Part shown: positions 16,416 through 24,228 of the stretch, in pieces | Numbering within the stretch: position 1 is the first letter of the stretch | How the letters are laid out: each line of letters opens with the position of its first letter | Assembly: GCA_963811895.1 (NCBI GenBank) | Contig: CAWETE010000015.1 | Coordinates: 186,001 to 250,000, forward strand | DNA length: 64,000 bases | Source: DASSUW01 sp963811895 | GTDB taxonomy: Bacteria; Actinomycetota; Thermoleophilia; Solirubrobacterales; Solirubrobacteraceae | Direction: 5' to 3' | Translations under genes and position numbers: made by a program | Notes under the pieces: model-generated | Told to the model about the DNA's origin: nothing | The model's input: only the letters and a program-made list of their open reading frames with translations | Databases searched by the model: none

Positions 16416-18834
16416 CCGCACGCCGCCCGACCGTGCCCGCTGCGTGATCGTCGGCGGCGGCGTCGCCGGGACCGCGATCGCCTACTACCTGGCCGAGCTG
16501 GGCTGGAGCGACGTCGTGCTGCTCGACCGCAAGGAGCTGACCAGCGGCTCGACCTTCCACTCGGCCGGGCTGGTCGGCCAGCTGCGCTCGTCGGTCTCGC
16601 TGACGCGGATGATGATGGACTCGGTCGAGCTCTACCGGAAGCTCGGCGGCGGCGAGTTCGACCCCGGCTGGACCGAGTGCGGCGGCATCCGGCTCGCGTG
16701 CACGCCGGAGCGCTGGGAGGAGACGCGCCGCCAGGCGGGCTGGGCCAAGACGTTCGGGCTGCCGCTCGAGCTGATCTCGCCAGAGGAGGCGCTCGAGCGC
16801 TTCCCGCTGATGTCGACCGACAAGGTCATCGGCGCCTCGTGGCTGCCGACCGACGGCTACCTCGATCCCAGCCAGCTCACCTACGCCATGGCCGACGGCG
16901 CGCGGCGCGGCGGCTGCCGGGTCCTGACCAACACGCGCGTGACCGGCATCGACGTCAAGGACGGCACGGTTACCGGCGTGCGGACCGAGCGCGGCGACAT
17001 CGAGTGCGAGGTCGTGGTCAACGCCGGCGGCATGTTCGCGGCCGAGATCGGGCGCCTGGCCGGGGTGCGCATCCCGATCGTGCCGATGGCGCACGAGTAC
17101 GTCGTCACCCAGCCGTTCCGGGAGCGCGACGGCCACATCGCCACCATGCGCGACCCCGACCACCTCGTGTACTTCCGCGAGGAGGGCGGCGGGCTGGTGT
17201 GGGGCGGCTACGAGCGCCGCAGCGCGCCGTGGGCGCTGCGCGACGAGGGCCGCGGGCTGGACGAGATCCCGCCCGACTTCAACGGCCGGCTGCTGGAGGA
17301 GGACTGGGACCGCTTCGAGGAGATCGTCGACCTCGCGCGCATGCGCGTGCCGGTCCTCGACGAGGTCAAGATCACCCGCCTCATCAACGGCCCCGAGGCC
17401 TTCACGCCGGACGGCGAGTTCTGCCTGGGGGAGACCGAGGTGCGCGGCTTCTTCGTCGCCGCCGGCTTCTGCGCCCACGGGCTGGCCGGCGCCGGGGGCG
17501 TCGGCAAGGCGATGGCCGAGTGGATCGTGGCCGGCGAGCCGCAGTACGACCTGTGGGCGATGGACGTGCGCCGCTTCGGCGCCCACTACCGCTCGCCGGC
17601 GTACACGGTCAAGCGCGTGCGCGAGGTCTACGAGACCTACTACGACATCAAGTACCCCAACCACGAGCGCCAGGCCGGCCGCCCGCTGCGCGTCTCGCCC
17701 TCCTACGACTGGCACCGCTCGCACGGCGCCGCGTTCGGCGAGAAGTCCGGCTGGGAGCGCGTGAACTGGTACGAGGCCAACGAGGACGCCGGCGACGAGG
17801 CGCTGCGGCCGCGCGGCTGGGCCGGGATGCACTGGTCGCCGGCCATCGGCGCCGAGCACGCCGCCTGCCGCGAGTCCGCTGCGCTGTTCGACGAGACCTC
17901 GTTCGCGAAGATCGAGGTCAGCGGCCCGGGCGCCGCCGAGCTGCTCGAGCACCTGTGCGACAACCGCGTCGCGCGCGACGTCGGGCGCATCACCTACACG
18001 CAGATGCTCAACTCGCGCGGCGGGATCGAGTGCGACTTCACCGTCTCACGGCTGGCCGAGGACCGCTTCGGGATCGTCACCGGCACCGCCTTCGGCCGCC
18101 ATGACCTGGCCTGGATCCGGCAGCACGCCGGCCCCGACGTGCGCGTCGAGGACGTCACCTCGCGCTGGGCGTGCGCCGGCCTGTGGGGCCCGAAGGCGCG
18201 CGACGTGCTCGCCGCGGCCTGCACCGACGACCTCGCGTTCCCCTACATGCAGTGGCGCGAGCTGGCGGTCGGCGACGTGCCCGTGCGCGCCCTGCGGCTG
18301 ACCTTCGTCGGCGAGCTCGGCTGGGAGCTCTACTGCCCGATGGAGTTCGGCGCCGCGCTGTGGCGGACGCTGTGGGAGGCCGGCCGGCCGCACGGCCTCG
18401 TCGCCGCCGGCTACCGCGCGATCGACTCGCTGCGGCTCGAGAAGGGCTACCGCGTCTGGGGCGCCGACATCACGCCCGACGACACGCCGTATGAGGGCGG
18501 CCTCGGCTTCGCCGTGCGCTCGGACAAGGACTTCCTCGGCAAGGACGCGCTCGACGAGGAGCCCGCGCGGCGGCTGTGCTGCCTCACGCTCGAGGATCCG
18601 CGCTCGGTGGCACTCGCCAACGAGCCGGTCCGGGTCGGCGACGAGATCGCCGGACGGGTGACCAGCGGCGGCTACGGCTACACCGTCGAGCGCTCGATCG
18701 CCTACGCCTACCTGCCCGCCGAGCACGCCGAGCCGGGCACCGAGGTCGCGGTCGAGATCTTCGGCGAGTGGGTGGGCGGCGAGGTGGCCTCAGAGCCGCT
18801 CTTCGATCCCCAGGGGGACCGGGTGCGGTTGTAA
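16405..18834 (+). CDS. FAD-dependent dimethylglycine/sarcosine dehydrogenase-like protein with GcvT domain
   Basis: An 809-residue two-part enzyme. Residues about 10-375 are a DAO-type flavin domain (VIVGGGVAGTAIAYYLAELG, GSTFHSAGLVGQLR, and PDGEFCLGE near the end), then a short FAO_M linker, and from about residue 430 a GcvT aminomethyltransferase-like domain with its barrel C-terminus. This is the layout of dimethylglycine and sarcosine dehydrogenases, in which the flavin domain demethylates the amine and the GcvT part transfers formaldehyde to tetrahydrofolate. I do not see a clear covalent-FAD His block as in mammalian DMGDH. Coupled to the kinase gene upstream; the GTG overlaps it. It would feed glycine-type products into one-carbon metabolism. 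Confidence 0.87.
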   Translation: MPIDRTPPDRARCVIVGGGVAGTAIAYYLAELGWSDVVLLDRKELTSGSTFHSAGLVGQLRSSVSLTRMMMDSVELYRKLGGGEFDPGWTECGGIRLACTPERWEETRRQAGWAKTFGLPLELISPEEALERFPLMSTDKVIGASWLPTDGYLDPSQLTYAMADGARRGGCRVLTNTRVTGIDVKDGTVTGVRTERGDIECEVVVNAGGMFAAEIGRLAGVRIPIVPMAHEYVVTQPFRERDGHIATMRDPDHLVYFREEGGGLVWGGYERRSAPWALRDEGRGLDEIPPDFNGRLLEEDWDRFEEIVDLARMRVPVLDEVKITRLINGPEAFTPDGEFCLGETEVRGFFVAAGFCAHGLAGAGGVGKAMAEWIVAGEPQYDLWAMDVRRFGAHYRSPAYTVKRVREVYETYYDIKYPNHERQAGRPLRVSPSYDWHRSHGAAFGEKSGWERVNWYEANEDAGDEALRPRGWAGMHWSPAIGAEHAACRESAALFDETSFAKIEVSGPGAAELLEHLCDNRVARDVGRITYTQMLNSRGGIECDFTVSRLAEDRFGIVTGTAFGRHDLAWIRQHAGPDVRVEDVTSRWACAGLWGPKARDVLAAACTDDLAFPYMQWRELAVGDVPVRALRLTFVGELGWELYCPMEFGAALWRTLWEAGRPHGLVAAGYRAIDSLRLEKGYRVWGADITPDDTPYEGGLGFAVRSDKDFLGKDALDEEPARRLCCLTLEDPRSVALANEPVRVGDEIAGRVTSGGYGYTVERSIAYAYLPAEHAEPGTEVAVEIFGEWVGGEVASEPLFDPQGDRVRL

Positions 18835-18846
18835 CATGCTGTTACA
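18830..18846. promoter_or_regulatory. 17-bp perfect inverted repeat with embedded -10 at a leaderless start
   Basis: TGTAACA-TGC-TGTTACA is a perfect 7-3-7 palindrome that contains the stop codon of the preceding oxidoreductase (TAA 18832-18834) and ends on the A of the next gene's ATG. TAACAT inside it (18832-18837) is a plausible -10 whose start site would fall on the ATG, giving a leaderless message. A TetR-type dimer bound here would block that promoter. No cognate regulator is encoded next to it. Confidence 0.5.
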
Positions 18847-19220
18847 TGTCCACGGCGGACACGAAGGCCCTCATTGAGGAGGGACTCGACAACTTCAAGC
18901 GGCAGGTTCCCGCGCTCGCGAAGCTGAAGCTCGTGATCGAGCTGGAGCTGCGCGGTCGCGGCGATATCCAGCTGTTCCGCGTCGAGGTCCCCGGTCCGAA
19001 GATCACCAAGGACATCGCCTCCGACGCCAAGGTCCGCCTGTCCGTCCCGCGCTCGCATTTCAACGAGCTGGCCCGCGAGGGCACGATCCGTCACTGGCGC
19101 GAGGGCTTCGAGTCCGGCACCGTGAAGGCCACCGGGCCGCCCGAGATCCTCAAGCTGATCGCCAGCGTGGTGGAGAAGCAGGAGGAGCGGACCCGCAGCC
19201 GGAAGCTGCGGGCCCGCTAG
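18846..19220 (+). CDS. Small SCP2-like protein, unknown function
   Basis: A 124-residue cytosolic protein with no signal peptide. The first half is charged and helical, with a beta-like central part (IELELRGRGDIQLFRVEVPG). The second half (FNELAREGTIRHWREGFESG, then TVKATGPPEILKLI) resembles the loading-helix and C-terminal part of SCP2 sterol-carrier-fold proteins, in which a VxGD or VxGP turn precedes a helix. That assignment is weak. The ATG lies at the end of a perfect palindrome (18830-18846), so transcription may be leaderless and regulated by it. It is not obviously part of the upstream catabolic operon, because the palindrome separates them. Confidence 0.55.
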   Translation: MSTADTKALIEEGLDNFKRQVPALAKLKLVIELELRGRGDIQLFRVEVPGPKITKDIASDAKVRLSVPRSHFNELAREGTIRHWREGFESGTVKATGPPEILKLIASVVEKQEERTRSRKLRAR

Positions 19221-19226
19221 AAGCTC

Positions 19227-19877
19227 CTACCGATAGCGGGCGGGATCGACGTACAGGTCGTCGATCTGCCAGTCGCCCAGGATGGGCGTGAACTGGAACG
19301 CCACCGGGGTGCGATCGCCGGGCAGCAGCGGCAGCAGGTTGGCGACGATCAGCATCGGCGGCGTGGGCTTCCACTGGCCGTTGCCGAGCACCACGCCGAC
19401 CGGCACAGGGACCGTGAGGCCGAGCGAGGTCTTGACGTAGACCGAGACGGCCAGCGTCGAGATGCCGAGCAGCGGCGCACGCGTCTTCTTGGCGAAGAAG
19501 CGCAGCGTCGGCTCCGCGAGCCCGACGCAGCTGACGGCCGAGATGGCCGTGCTGCCGGCCGGCAGCTTGAGCGACGTGTCGTGGCCCGAGCCACCGACGT
19601 TCCACGGCTCGTTGCCGTTGACGACCTTCGCGCCACCGGCCAGCGTCCATCCGCCGGTGCCGTCCTCGAACGATCCGCCGGCGACGAGCTTGTAGTTGGC
19701 GCGATCGCCGAAGCCGGCGAACGGCTTGGTCAGCGTCTCGTCGCCGCAATCGCGCGCCGAGGCCGTGAGGATTCCCGCGCTCGCGGGGGCGGCGAAGGCG
19801 CCTGTGATCGCCATCGCCGTGATCGCCGCGAGCAGTACGCGGCGCTTGAGTCCGTTCATCAGATGCGTGCCTTCCAT
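19227..19877 (-). CDS. Secreted beta-rich protein, unknown function
   Basis: A 216-residue protein with a Sec signal peptide (RRVLLAAITAMAITGAFAAP, cleavage near ASA-G). The mature part starts at ARDCGDETLTKPFAGFGDRA and continues with FEDGTGGWTLAGGAKVV, SLKLPAGSTAISAVSCVGL and an end reading DWQIDDLYVDPAR. The Gly/Trp spacing and the final IDDLYVDP strand recall carbohydrate-binding or discoidin-like jelly-roll domains. Two Cys could form a disulphide. No enzyme motif is seen. ATG at 19877 has AGGAG about 11 bases upstream; ATG at 19859 (after GGAAGG) is an alternative. It is divergent from the HD-GYP gene. The likely location is extracellular or cell-surface. Confidence 0.65.
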   Translation of the reverse strand: MEGTHLMNGLKRRVLLAAITAMAITGAFAAPASAGILTASARDCGDETLTKPFAGFGDRANYKLVAGGSFEDGTGGWTLAGGAKVVNGNEPWNVGGSGHDTSLKLPAGSTAISAVSCVGLAEPTLRFFAKKTRAPLLGISTLAVSVYVKTSLGLTVPVPVGVVLGNGQWKPTPPMLIVANLLPLLPGDRTPVAFQFTPILGDWQIDDLYVDPARYR

Positions 19878-19899
19878 TGGCTTGCCTGCTCCTAAAGTC

Positions 19900-19925
19900 G
19901 GATCGTCGCGCGGCCGACACGATCC
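19900..19925. promoter_or_regulatory. Inverted repeat between divergent secreted-protein and HD-GYP genes
   Basis: GGATCGT (19900-19906) and ACGATCC (19919-19925) form exact 7-bp arms 12 bp apart in the intergenic region between two divergent starts. The arm spacing (about two helical turns centre to centre) would suit a dimeric regulator acting on both promoters. This is a structural observation only; no known operator is matched. Confidence 0.3.
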
Positions 19926-19957
19926 AACAGGCGTCTATTTCACGCGCGCCTCAACGG

Positions 19958-21355
19958 ATGTCCGGTACCGCACCCGAAATCGACGCCGCCACTGAGCGGC
20001 GCATAGAGGAGTCCTACGAACGCCGCCAGCGACCGCTGGGCCGGCGCGACGTCCTCAGCTCGCTGCCGCTCGTGGCGGCCTTCGTCGTGGGCGCGCTCTC
20101 CCTTGCACTCTTCGCCGAGTCCGTGCAGGAGTTCTCGCTGCCGCTGGCGATCGGCTTCGTCGTCGCCTACGTCGTGGCGGAGCAGATCCAGTTCTCGACC
20201 GGCGGCGGCTACACCGTCCCGACCCAGCTCGTCCTCGTCCCGATGCTGCTCCTGCTGCCGACGCCGCTGGTGCCGCTTCTCGTCGGCGTCGCCATCGCCG
20301 CATCGGGCCTGCGCGACGTCGTGCGCGACGGCGTTCCCGTCGGACGTGCCCTGCTCACCCTCGCCGACGGCTGGTTCGCGTTGGCGCCCGCGGTCGTGCT
20401 CGTCGCCATGGGCGCTCAGGAGCCGGAGGTCGGTCTCTGGCCGGCCTACACGATCGCGCTCGCCTCTCAGCTCGTCGCCAACGGCGCAGTGTTCTTCATC
20501 CGGGCCAGCCTGGGGACGGTCCCCATGCCCGTGCCGGCCATCGTTCGCGAGCTGCGCCATGCGCAGCGTGTCGACGTCCTGCTCGCGCTGCTCGGCCTGC
20601 TCACCGCGCTGGCTGCGGCCACGCAGCCGGCCGTCGCACTCCTGGTACTCGCGCTCTTCCCGCTCCTGCGCGGCTTCGAGCGCGAGCGCGAGGGCCGGAT
20701 CGAGCACAGCCTCGAGCTCAGCCGCGCCTACCGCGGCACCGCCCTGCTCCTGCGCGACCTGCTCGAGGAGGACGACGAGTACACGGGCCACCACACGGAG
20801 GACGTCGTCGAGCTGGCCGTCAAGGTCGCCGACGAGATGGGGCTCGACGAGGACGCGCGGCGCGAGACCGAGATGGGCGCGCTGCTGCACGACATCGGCA
20901 AGATCGCCGTGCCCGACGAGATCATCAACAAGCCCGGCCCGCTGAGCGACGAGGAGTGGGCGGTCATGAGGACCCACACCGTCGTGGGCGAGCGCATGCT
21001 GCAGCAGGTCGGCGGCCTGCTCTCCAGTGTCGGGCGCGTCGTCCGGGCCTCGCACGAGCGCTGGGACGGCGGCGGCTATCCCGACGGTCTGGCGGGCGAG
21101 GAGATCCCCGTTCCCGCCCGCATCTGCGCCGCCTGCGACGCCTTCAACGCGATGACGACCGACCGCTCCTACCGCAAGGCGCTGCCGCTGTCGGTGGCGA
21201 TCGGCGAGCTGCGCGACAACCGCGGCACCCAGTTCGCGCCCGACGTGGTCGACGCCCTGATCGCCGTCGTGGCGCGCGAGACGCCCGACTGGGAGCTCAC
21301 GATCGCCGCTCAGGCGACGGGCGGCAGGTCGATCACCATCTCCAAGGCCTCGTAG
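19958..21355 (+). CDS. Membrane HD-GYP cyclic-di-GMP phosphodiesterase
   Basis: A protein of about 465 residues. The N-terminal half has roughly seven or eight hydrophobic segments (residues about 30-245), resembling MASE-type membrane sensor modules. The C-terminal half is an HD-GYP domain with metal-ligand HH (DEYTGHHTEDVV), LLHDIGKIAVPDEIINKPG and SHERWDGGGYPDGL. ATG at 19958 (before SGTAPEID) is preferred over the far-upstream frame start, because the extra 27 residues lie in the intergenic repeat. It should hydrolyse c-di-GMP at the inner membrane in response to an unknown signal. Its 3' end overlaps a second, soluble HD-GYP gene by 46 bp in antisense. Confidence 0.88.
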   Translation: MSGTAPEIDAATERRIEESYERRQRPLGRRDVLSSLPLVAAFVVGALSLALFAESVQEFSLPLAIGFVVAYVVAEQIQFSTGGGYTVPTQLVLVPMLLLLPTPLVPLLVGVAIAASGLRDVVRDGVPVGRALLTLADGWFALAPAVVLVAMGAQEPEVGLWPAYTIALASQLVANGAVFFIRASLGTVPMPVPAIVRELRHAQRVDVLLALLGLLTALAAATQPAVALLVLALFPLLRGFEREREGRIEHSLELSRAYRGTALLLRDLLEEDDEYTGHHTEDVVELAVKVADEMGLDEDARRETEMGALLHDIGKIAVPDEIINKPGPLSDEEWAVMRTHTVVGERMLQQVGGLLSSVGRVVRASHERWDGGGYPDGLAGEEIPVPARICAACDAFNAMTTDRSYRKALPLSVAIGELRDNRGTQFAPDVVDALIAVVARETPDWELTIAAQATGGRSITISKAS

Positions 21356-22638
21356 GCGTCGGCGTCCAGCCGTCGCGGCACGTCGCGGCGGATCGTCTCC
21401 AGCGCCTCGTCCTCGGTCAGCGCGGGGCGGTAGGGGCGCGTCGCGGTGAGCGCCTCGTACACATCGGCCACGGCCAGCACGCGCATCGGCAGCGTCAGGT
21501 CGCCGGCGCCCAGCCCGCTCGGGTAGCCGCTGCCGTCGAGCCGCTCGTGGTGGCCGGACGCCGGCGCAGCGAGCGCCTCGAAGCAGCTCACCCGCTCGAG
21601 CACCCAGCGCGTGAACAGCGGGTGCTCCTTGATCCGCACGTACTCGGAGGCCGTCAGCGCGGACGGCTTGTCGAGGATCCGGTTGGAGACCGCCAGCTTT
21701 CCGATGTCGTGCAGCAGCGCCATCCGCCGCAGGTCGCCGAGCTCGGCCGTGCCGAGCCCCAGCGCCGCGCCCATGTTGGTCGCGATCAGGCTCGTGCGGT
21801 CCGAGTGGAAGTACGTCCAGGGCGACTTCGCGTCGACGATCGCCGCGAACGCGGTCGAGATCTGGAGCAGCCGCTCCTCGTCGACGGCGATCAGCTGATC
21901 CTCGGGCTCCCAGCGCGTGAGGTCGGGCTCGACGAGCGAGGCCCAGAAGGCGTTGTCGCGGCGGACGGCGCCGAGCGCCTTCACGAGGTCGGGGTCGAAC
22001 CAGGTGCCCGCGCGCCGCTGCGCGACCGCGAAGGCGTCCTCGACGCCGCCGGCGGCGTGGAAGATCTCGACGGTCTGGGCCAGGCACAGGATGCGGCCCA
22101 GCAGCGGGATCTGCTCGCCGAGCAGCCAGCGCGGCTGTCCGTGGCCGTCCCAGTGCTCGTCGAGCGTCCGGATCGCCTCGGCCGTGCCGTCGGTCAGCCC
22201 GATCATGCGCGCGATCTCGGCGCCGCGGTCGCAGCGCGCCTGCATCAGCGAGCGCGTCACCTCGCCCTCGTCCTTGATGGCCAGCAGCCGCTCCAGCTTC
22301 ACCCGCGGCGTCTCCTTCGGCGCGACGGCGCGCACCGACCACACGAAGGCCGGCAGCTTCCGCGACCAGTCGGTGCGCTTGCCCGTGCGCTTGAGCTCGT
22401 GGTCGTCGGCGCCGAACAGGGCCGACATGCGCGACGCGTTGGCGGTGCAGCCGGCGTCCTTGAGCAGCAGCGCGTAGAACAGGTCCGAACGGGTCTCGGA
22501 GTCGAGCCCCAGCTCGTGCGCCAGGCGCATCCCGATCAGGCACGACCGCTGCGCGTGGCCGGGTGGCTCACCCTCGGTCAGATCGAGGGCGTACGACAGC
22601 GCCCCGATCACCTCCGAGAGCAGAATCGCTCCCGACAC
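21310..22638 (-). CDS. Soluble HD-GYP-type phosphodiesterase with degenerate N-terminal HD domain
   Basis: A protein of about 442 residues without membrane segments. The C-terminal HD-GYP domain is canonical: LLHDIGKLAVSNRILDKPSA, GHHERLDGSGYPSGL and VADVYEALTATRPYR. The N-terminal region (SCLIGMRLAHELGLD, then YALLLKDAGCTANASRM) looks like a second HD fold in which the HD pair has become KD, so it is probably non-catalytic. I chose GTG 22638 (SGAILLSEVIGAL) because the longer frame upstream is translated from the repeat element at 22681-22833. It likely turns over c-di-GMP or a related dinucleotide. Tail-to-tail with the membrane HD-GYP gene. Confidence 0.85.
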   Translation of the reverse strand: MSGAILLSEVIGALSYALDLTEGEPPGHAQRSCLIGMRLAHELGLDSETRSDLFYALLLKDAGCTANASRMSALFGADDHELKRTGKRTDWSRKLPAFVWSVRAVAPKETPRVKLERLLAIKDEGEVTRSLMQARCDRGAEIARMIGLTDGTAEAIRTLDEHWDGHGQPRWLLGEQIPLLGRILCLAQTVEIFHAAGGVEDAFAVAQRRAGTWFDPDLVKALGAVRRDNAFWASLVEPDLTRWEPEDQLIAVDEERLLQISTAFAAIVDAKSPWTYFHSDRTSLIATNMGAALGLGTAELGDLRRMALLHDIGKLAVSNRILDKPSALTASEYVRIKEHPLFTRWVLERVSCFEALAAPASGHHERLDGSGYPSGLGAGDLTLPMRVLAVADVYEALTATRPYRPALTEDEALETIRRDVPRRLDADAYEALEMVIDLPPVA

Positions 22639-22680
22639 CGGCCGAGTGTACGTGGCGCTTACATTGGCGGCGGCGATTTG

Positions 22681-22833
22681 AACATCAACTGCGGCTGGGT
22701 AGGGCGGCGAGGGAACCTCCCGCACCGGCGGCTGGCGCCTTTACCGGCATATTTCCGTTGAAGGCGCCACGCGGTTCGCGGACCGCCCGCGCGGACGGCA
22801 CACTCGCTGCCCTACCCAGCCGCAGTTGCCGTT
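22681..22833. repeat. Structured inverted-repeat element, copy A (MITE-like or RNA-like)
   Basis: A 153-bp element with 24-bp terminal inverted repeats. The left end is AACATCAACTGCGGCTGGGT plus AGGG (22681-22704), and the right end (22810-22833) is its reverse complement with two mismatches. Inside is a 15-bp stem (22733-22747 with 22755-22769, TGGCGCCTTTACCGG / CCGTTGAAGGCGCCA, one wobble and one mismatch) closed by the loop CATATTT, and a small GCGGT/ACCGC hairpin (22771-22786). It lies between the stop of the DAO gene and the start of the HD-GYP gene. The same ends occur at 43409 and 61605. Confidence 0.85.
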
Positions 22834-22838
22834 CGTCC

Positions 22839-24200
22839 CTAGCTGTCGAACCCAAGCCCGAGCCGGTCGAGGAGCCGCAGCCACGGGCCGCGCCGGCCGC
22901 CGTTCTCGTCGGCCCGCGCCAGTGCGCGCCGGGTGGTCTGGATGACCGCCCAGCGGGCAGGTTCGGGTGGGAACGGCAGGGGGCGCGTGCGCACGAGCTT
23001 CAGGCGCGTGCGCTCGCTCTCCACGCCGTCGAGCAGGTCGAGTGCCGTGCGGGCGCCGAACCGCGACGCGGCGACGCCCAGGCCCGTGTAGCCCACGGCG
23101 TAGACCGCGCGGCCACCGAGAGCGCGTCCGAAGGTGACGCAGAACCGGCTGCAGGTGTCGATCGGGCCGCCCCAGGCGTGCGTGATCCCGATCCCCTCGA
23201 GCGCCGGGAAGGTCTCGAGCAGGTGCTCGACGAGCAGCCCGTGGATCGGCGGGTAGCGGCTCAGCCGGCGGTCGTCGACGCGATTGCCGAAGCGGTAGAC
23301 CGCCTCGTAGCCGCCGAACAGGATCCGCCCGTCGGGCGTGAGCCGGTAGTAGTGGAAGCGGTTGCCGCGGTCGGCGATGCCCTCCCCGCGCTCCCAGCCG
23401 ATCGAGCGCCGCTGGGCGGCGCTCAGAGGCTCGGTCACGACGACGTAGTCGTAGACCGGCGCCACGAGGCGCCGGATCGAGCGCGTGAGCGGGGGATAGG
23501 CGCCGGTGGCGAGCAGGACGCGCTCGGCGCGCACCTGCCCGCCGGGCGTGCGCAGCTGGGCGTCCAGGACCGGCGTCCGCTCGTACAGCCGGACGCCGAG
23601 CGCGAGCGCCGTGCGCCGGAGCCCGAGCGCAAGCGCCCCCGGGTCCACCAGCGCCACGCCGGTGCGCTGCAGCACGCCACCGAGGTAGGTCGGCGAGTCC
23701 ACCGCGGCCCGCACGGCCTCACGGTCGAGCACCTCGGCCTCCCAGCCGTAACGGCGCAGCAGCGCGACCTCCTCGTCGAGCTCGCCCAGCTCGTGCGGCT
23801 GCGTCGCCACCGACAGCTGGCCCGTCTCCTGCCAGGCCGCGTCGATCCGGTGGCGCTCCAGGTCCGCCTTCATGCCCTCGAGGTTCGCCCGCCCCAGCTC
23901 CTCGAGCGCGTCGAGCTCCTGCGGGAAGCGAGCGGCGCCGTTCCAGAGCCCGTGCGTCAGCGACGAGTCGACGAACCCGCCGTTGCGGCCGCTGGCTCCC
24001 CAGCCGGCCGTCTCGGCCTCCAGCAGCACGACCTCCCGCGAGGGCTGCTCCTGCTTGGCCTGCACGGCCGCCCACAGCCCCGTGAAGCCGCCGCCCACGA
24101 TCGCGAGGTCCGCCTCGGCGACGCCCTCGAGCGGCGGCGCCTCGGCCGGCCGCGGGCCGTCGAGCCAGAAGGGATCGGGCGAGGCGTCGTCGAGGAGCAC
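22839..24200 (-). CDS. FAD-dependent oxidoreductase (DAO family, PuuB/glycine-oxidase-like)
   Basis: A flavoenzyme of about 453 residues. The FAD-binding motif is AIVGGGFTGLWAAVQAKQEQ, followed by the GWGASGRNGGFVDSS stretch typical of gamma-glutamylputrescine oxidase/OrdL-type proteins. The middle carries YDYVVVTEPLS, and the C-terminal half ends in HAWGGPIDTCSRFCVTFGR and YAVGYTGLGVAASRFGAR. By family it oxidises an amine or amino acid with flavin, forming aldehyde or imine and peroxide. The GTG at 24200 is chosen because it precedes the homologous DDASPDPFWLDGP stretch. It is divergent from the antiporter gene (28 bp apart). It could be the PuuB-like amine oxidase for the gamma-glutamyl operon 9 kb away, but is not adjacent to it. 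Confidence 0.85.
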   Translation of the reverse strand: MLLDDASPDPFWLDGPRPAEAPPLEGVAEADLAIVGGGFTGLWAAVQAKQEQPSREVVLLEAETAGWGASGRNGGFVDSSLTHGLWNGAARFPQELDALEELGRANLEGMKADLERHRIDAAWQETGQLSVATQPHELGELDEEVALLRRYGWEAEVLDREAVRAAVDSPTYLGGVLQRTGVALVDPGALALGLRRTALALGVRLYERTPVLDAQLRTPGGQVRAERVLLATGAYPPLTRSIRRLVAPVYDYVVVTEPLSAAQRRSIGWERGEGIADRGNRFHYYRLTPDGRILFGGYEAVYRFGNRVDDRRLSRYPPIHGLLVEHLLETFPALEGIGITHAWGGPIDTCSRFCVTFGRALGGRAVYAVGYTGLGVAASRFGARTALDLLDGVESERTRLKLVRTRPLPFPPEPARWAVIQTTRRALARADENGGRRGPWLRLLDRLGLGFDS

Positions 24201-24228
24201 GCCCGGAGTATGGAAGCCTGTCCAGCCG

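Noticed and set aside
22639..22725. Extra N-terminal residues of the soluble HD-GYP protein
   Set aside because: They are translated from the repeat element; the GTG at 22638 begins at the first family-like residues.
22681..22833. IS element or integron attC site
   Set aside because: No transposase or integrase frame, no clear target duplication, and the ends do not carry attC core sites.
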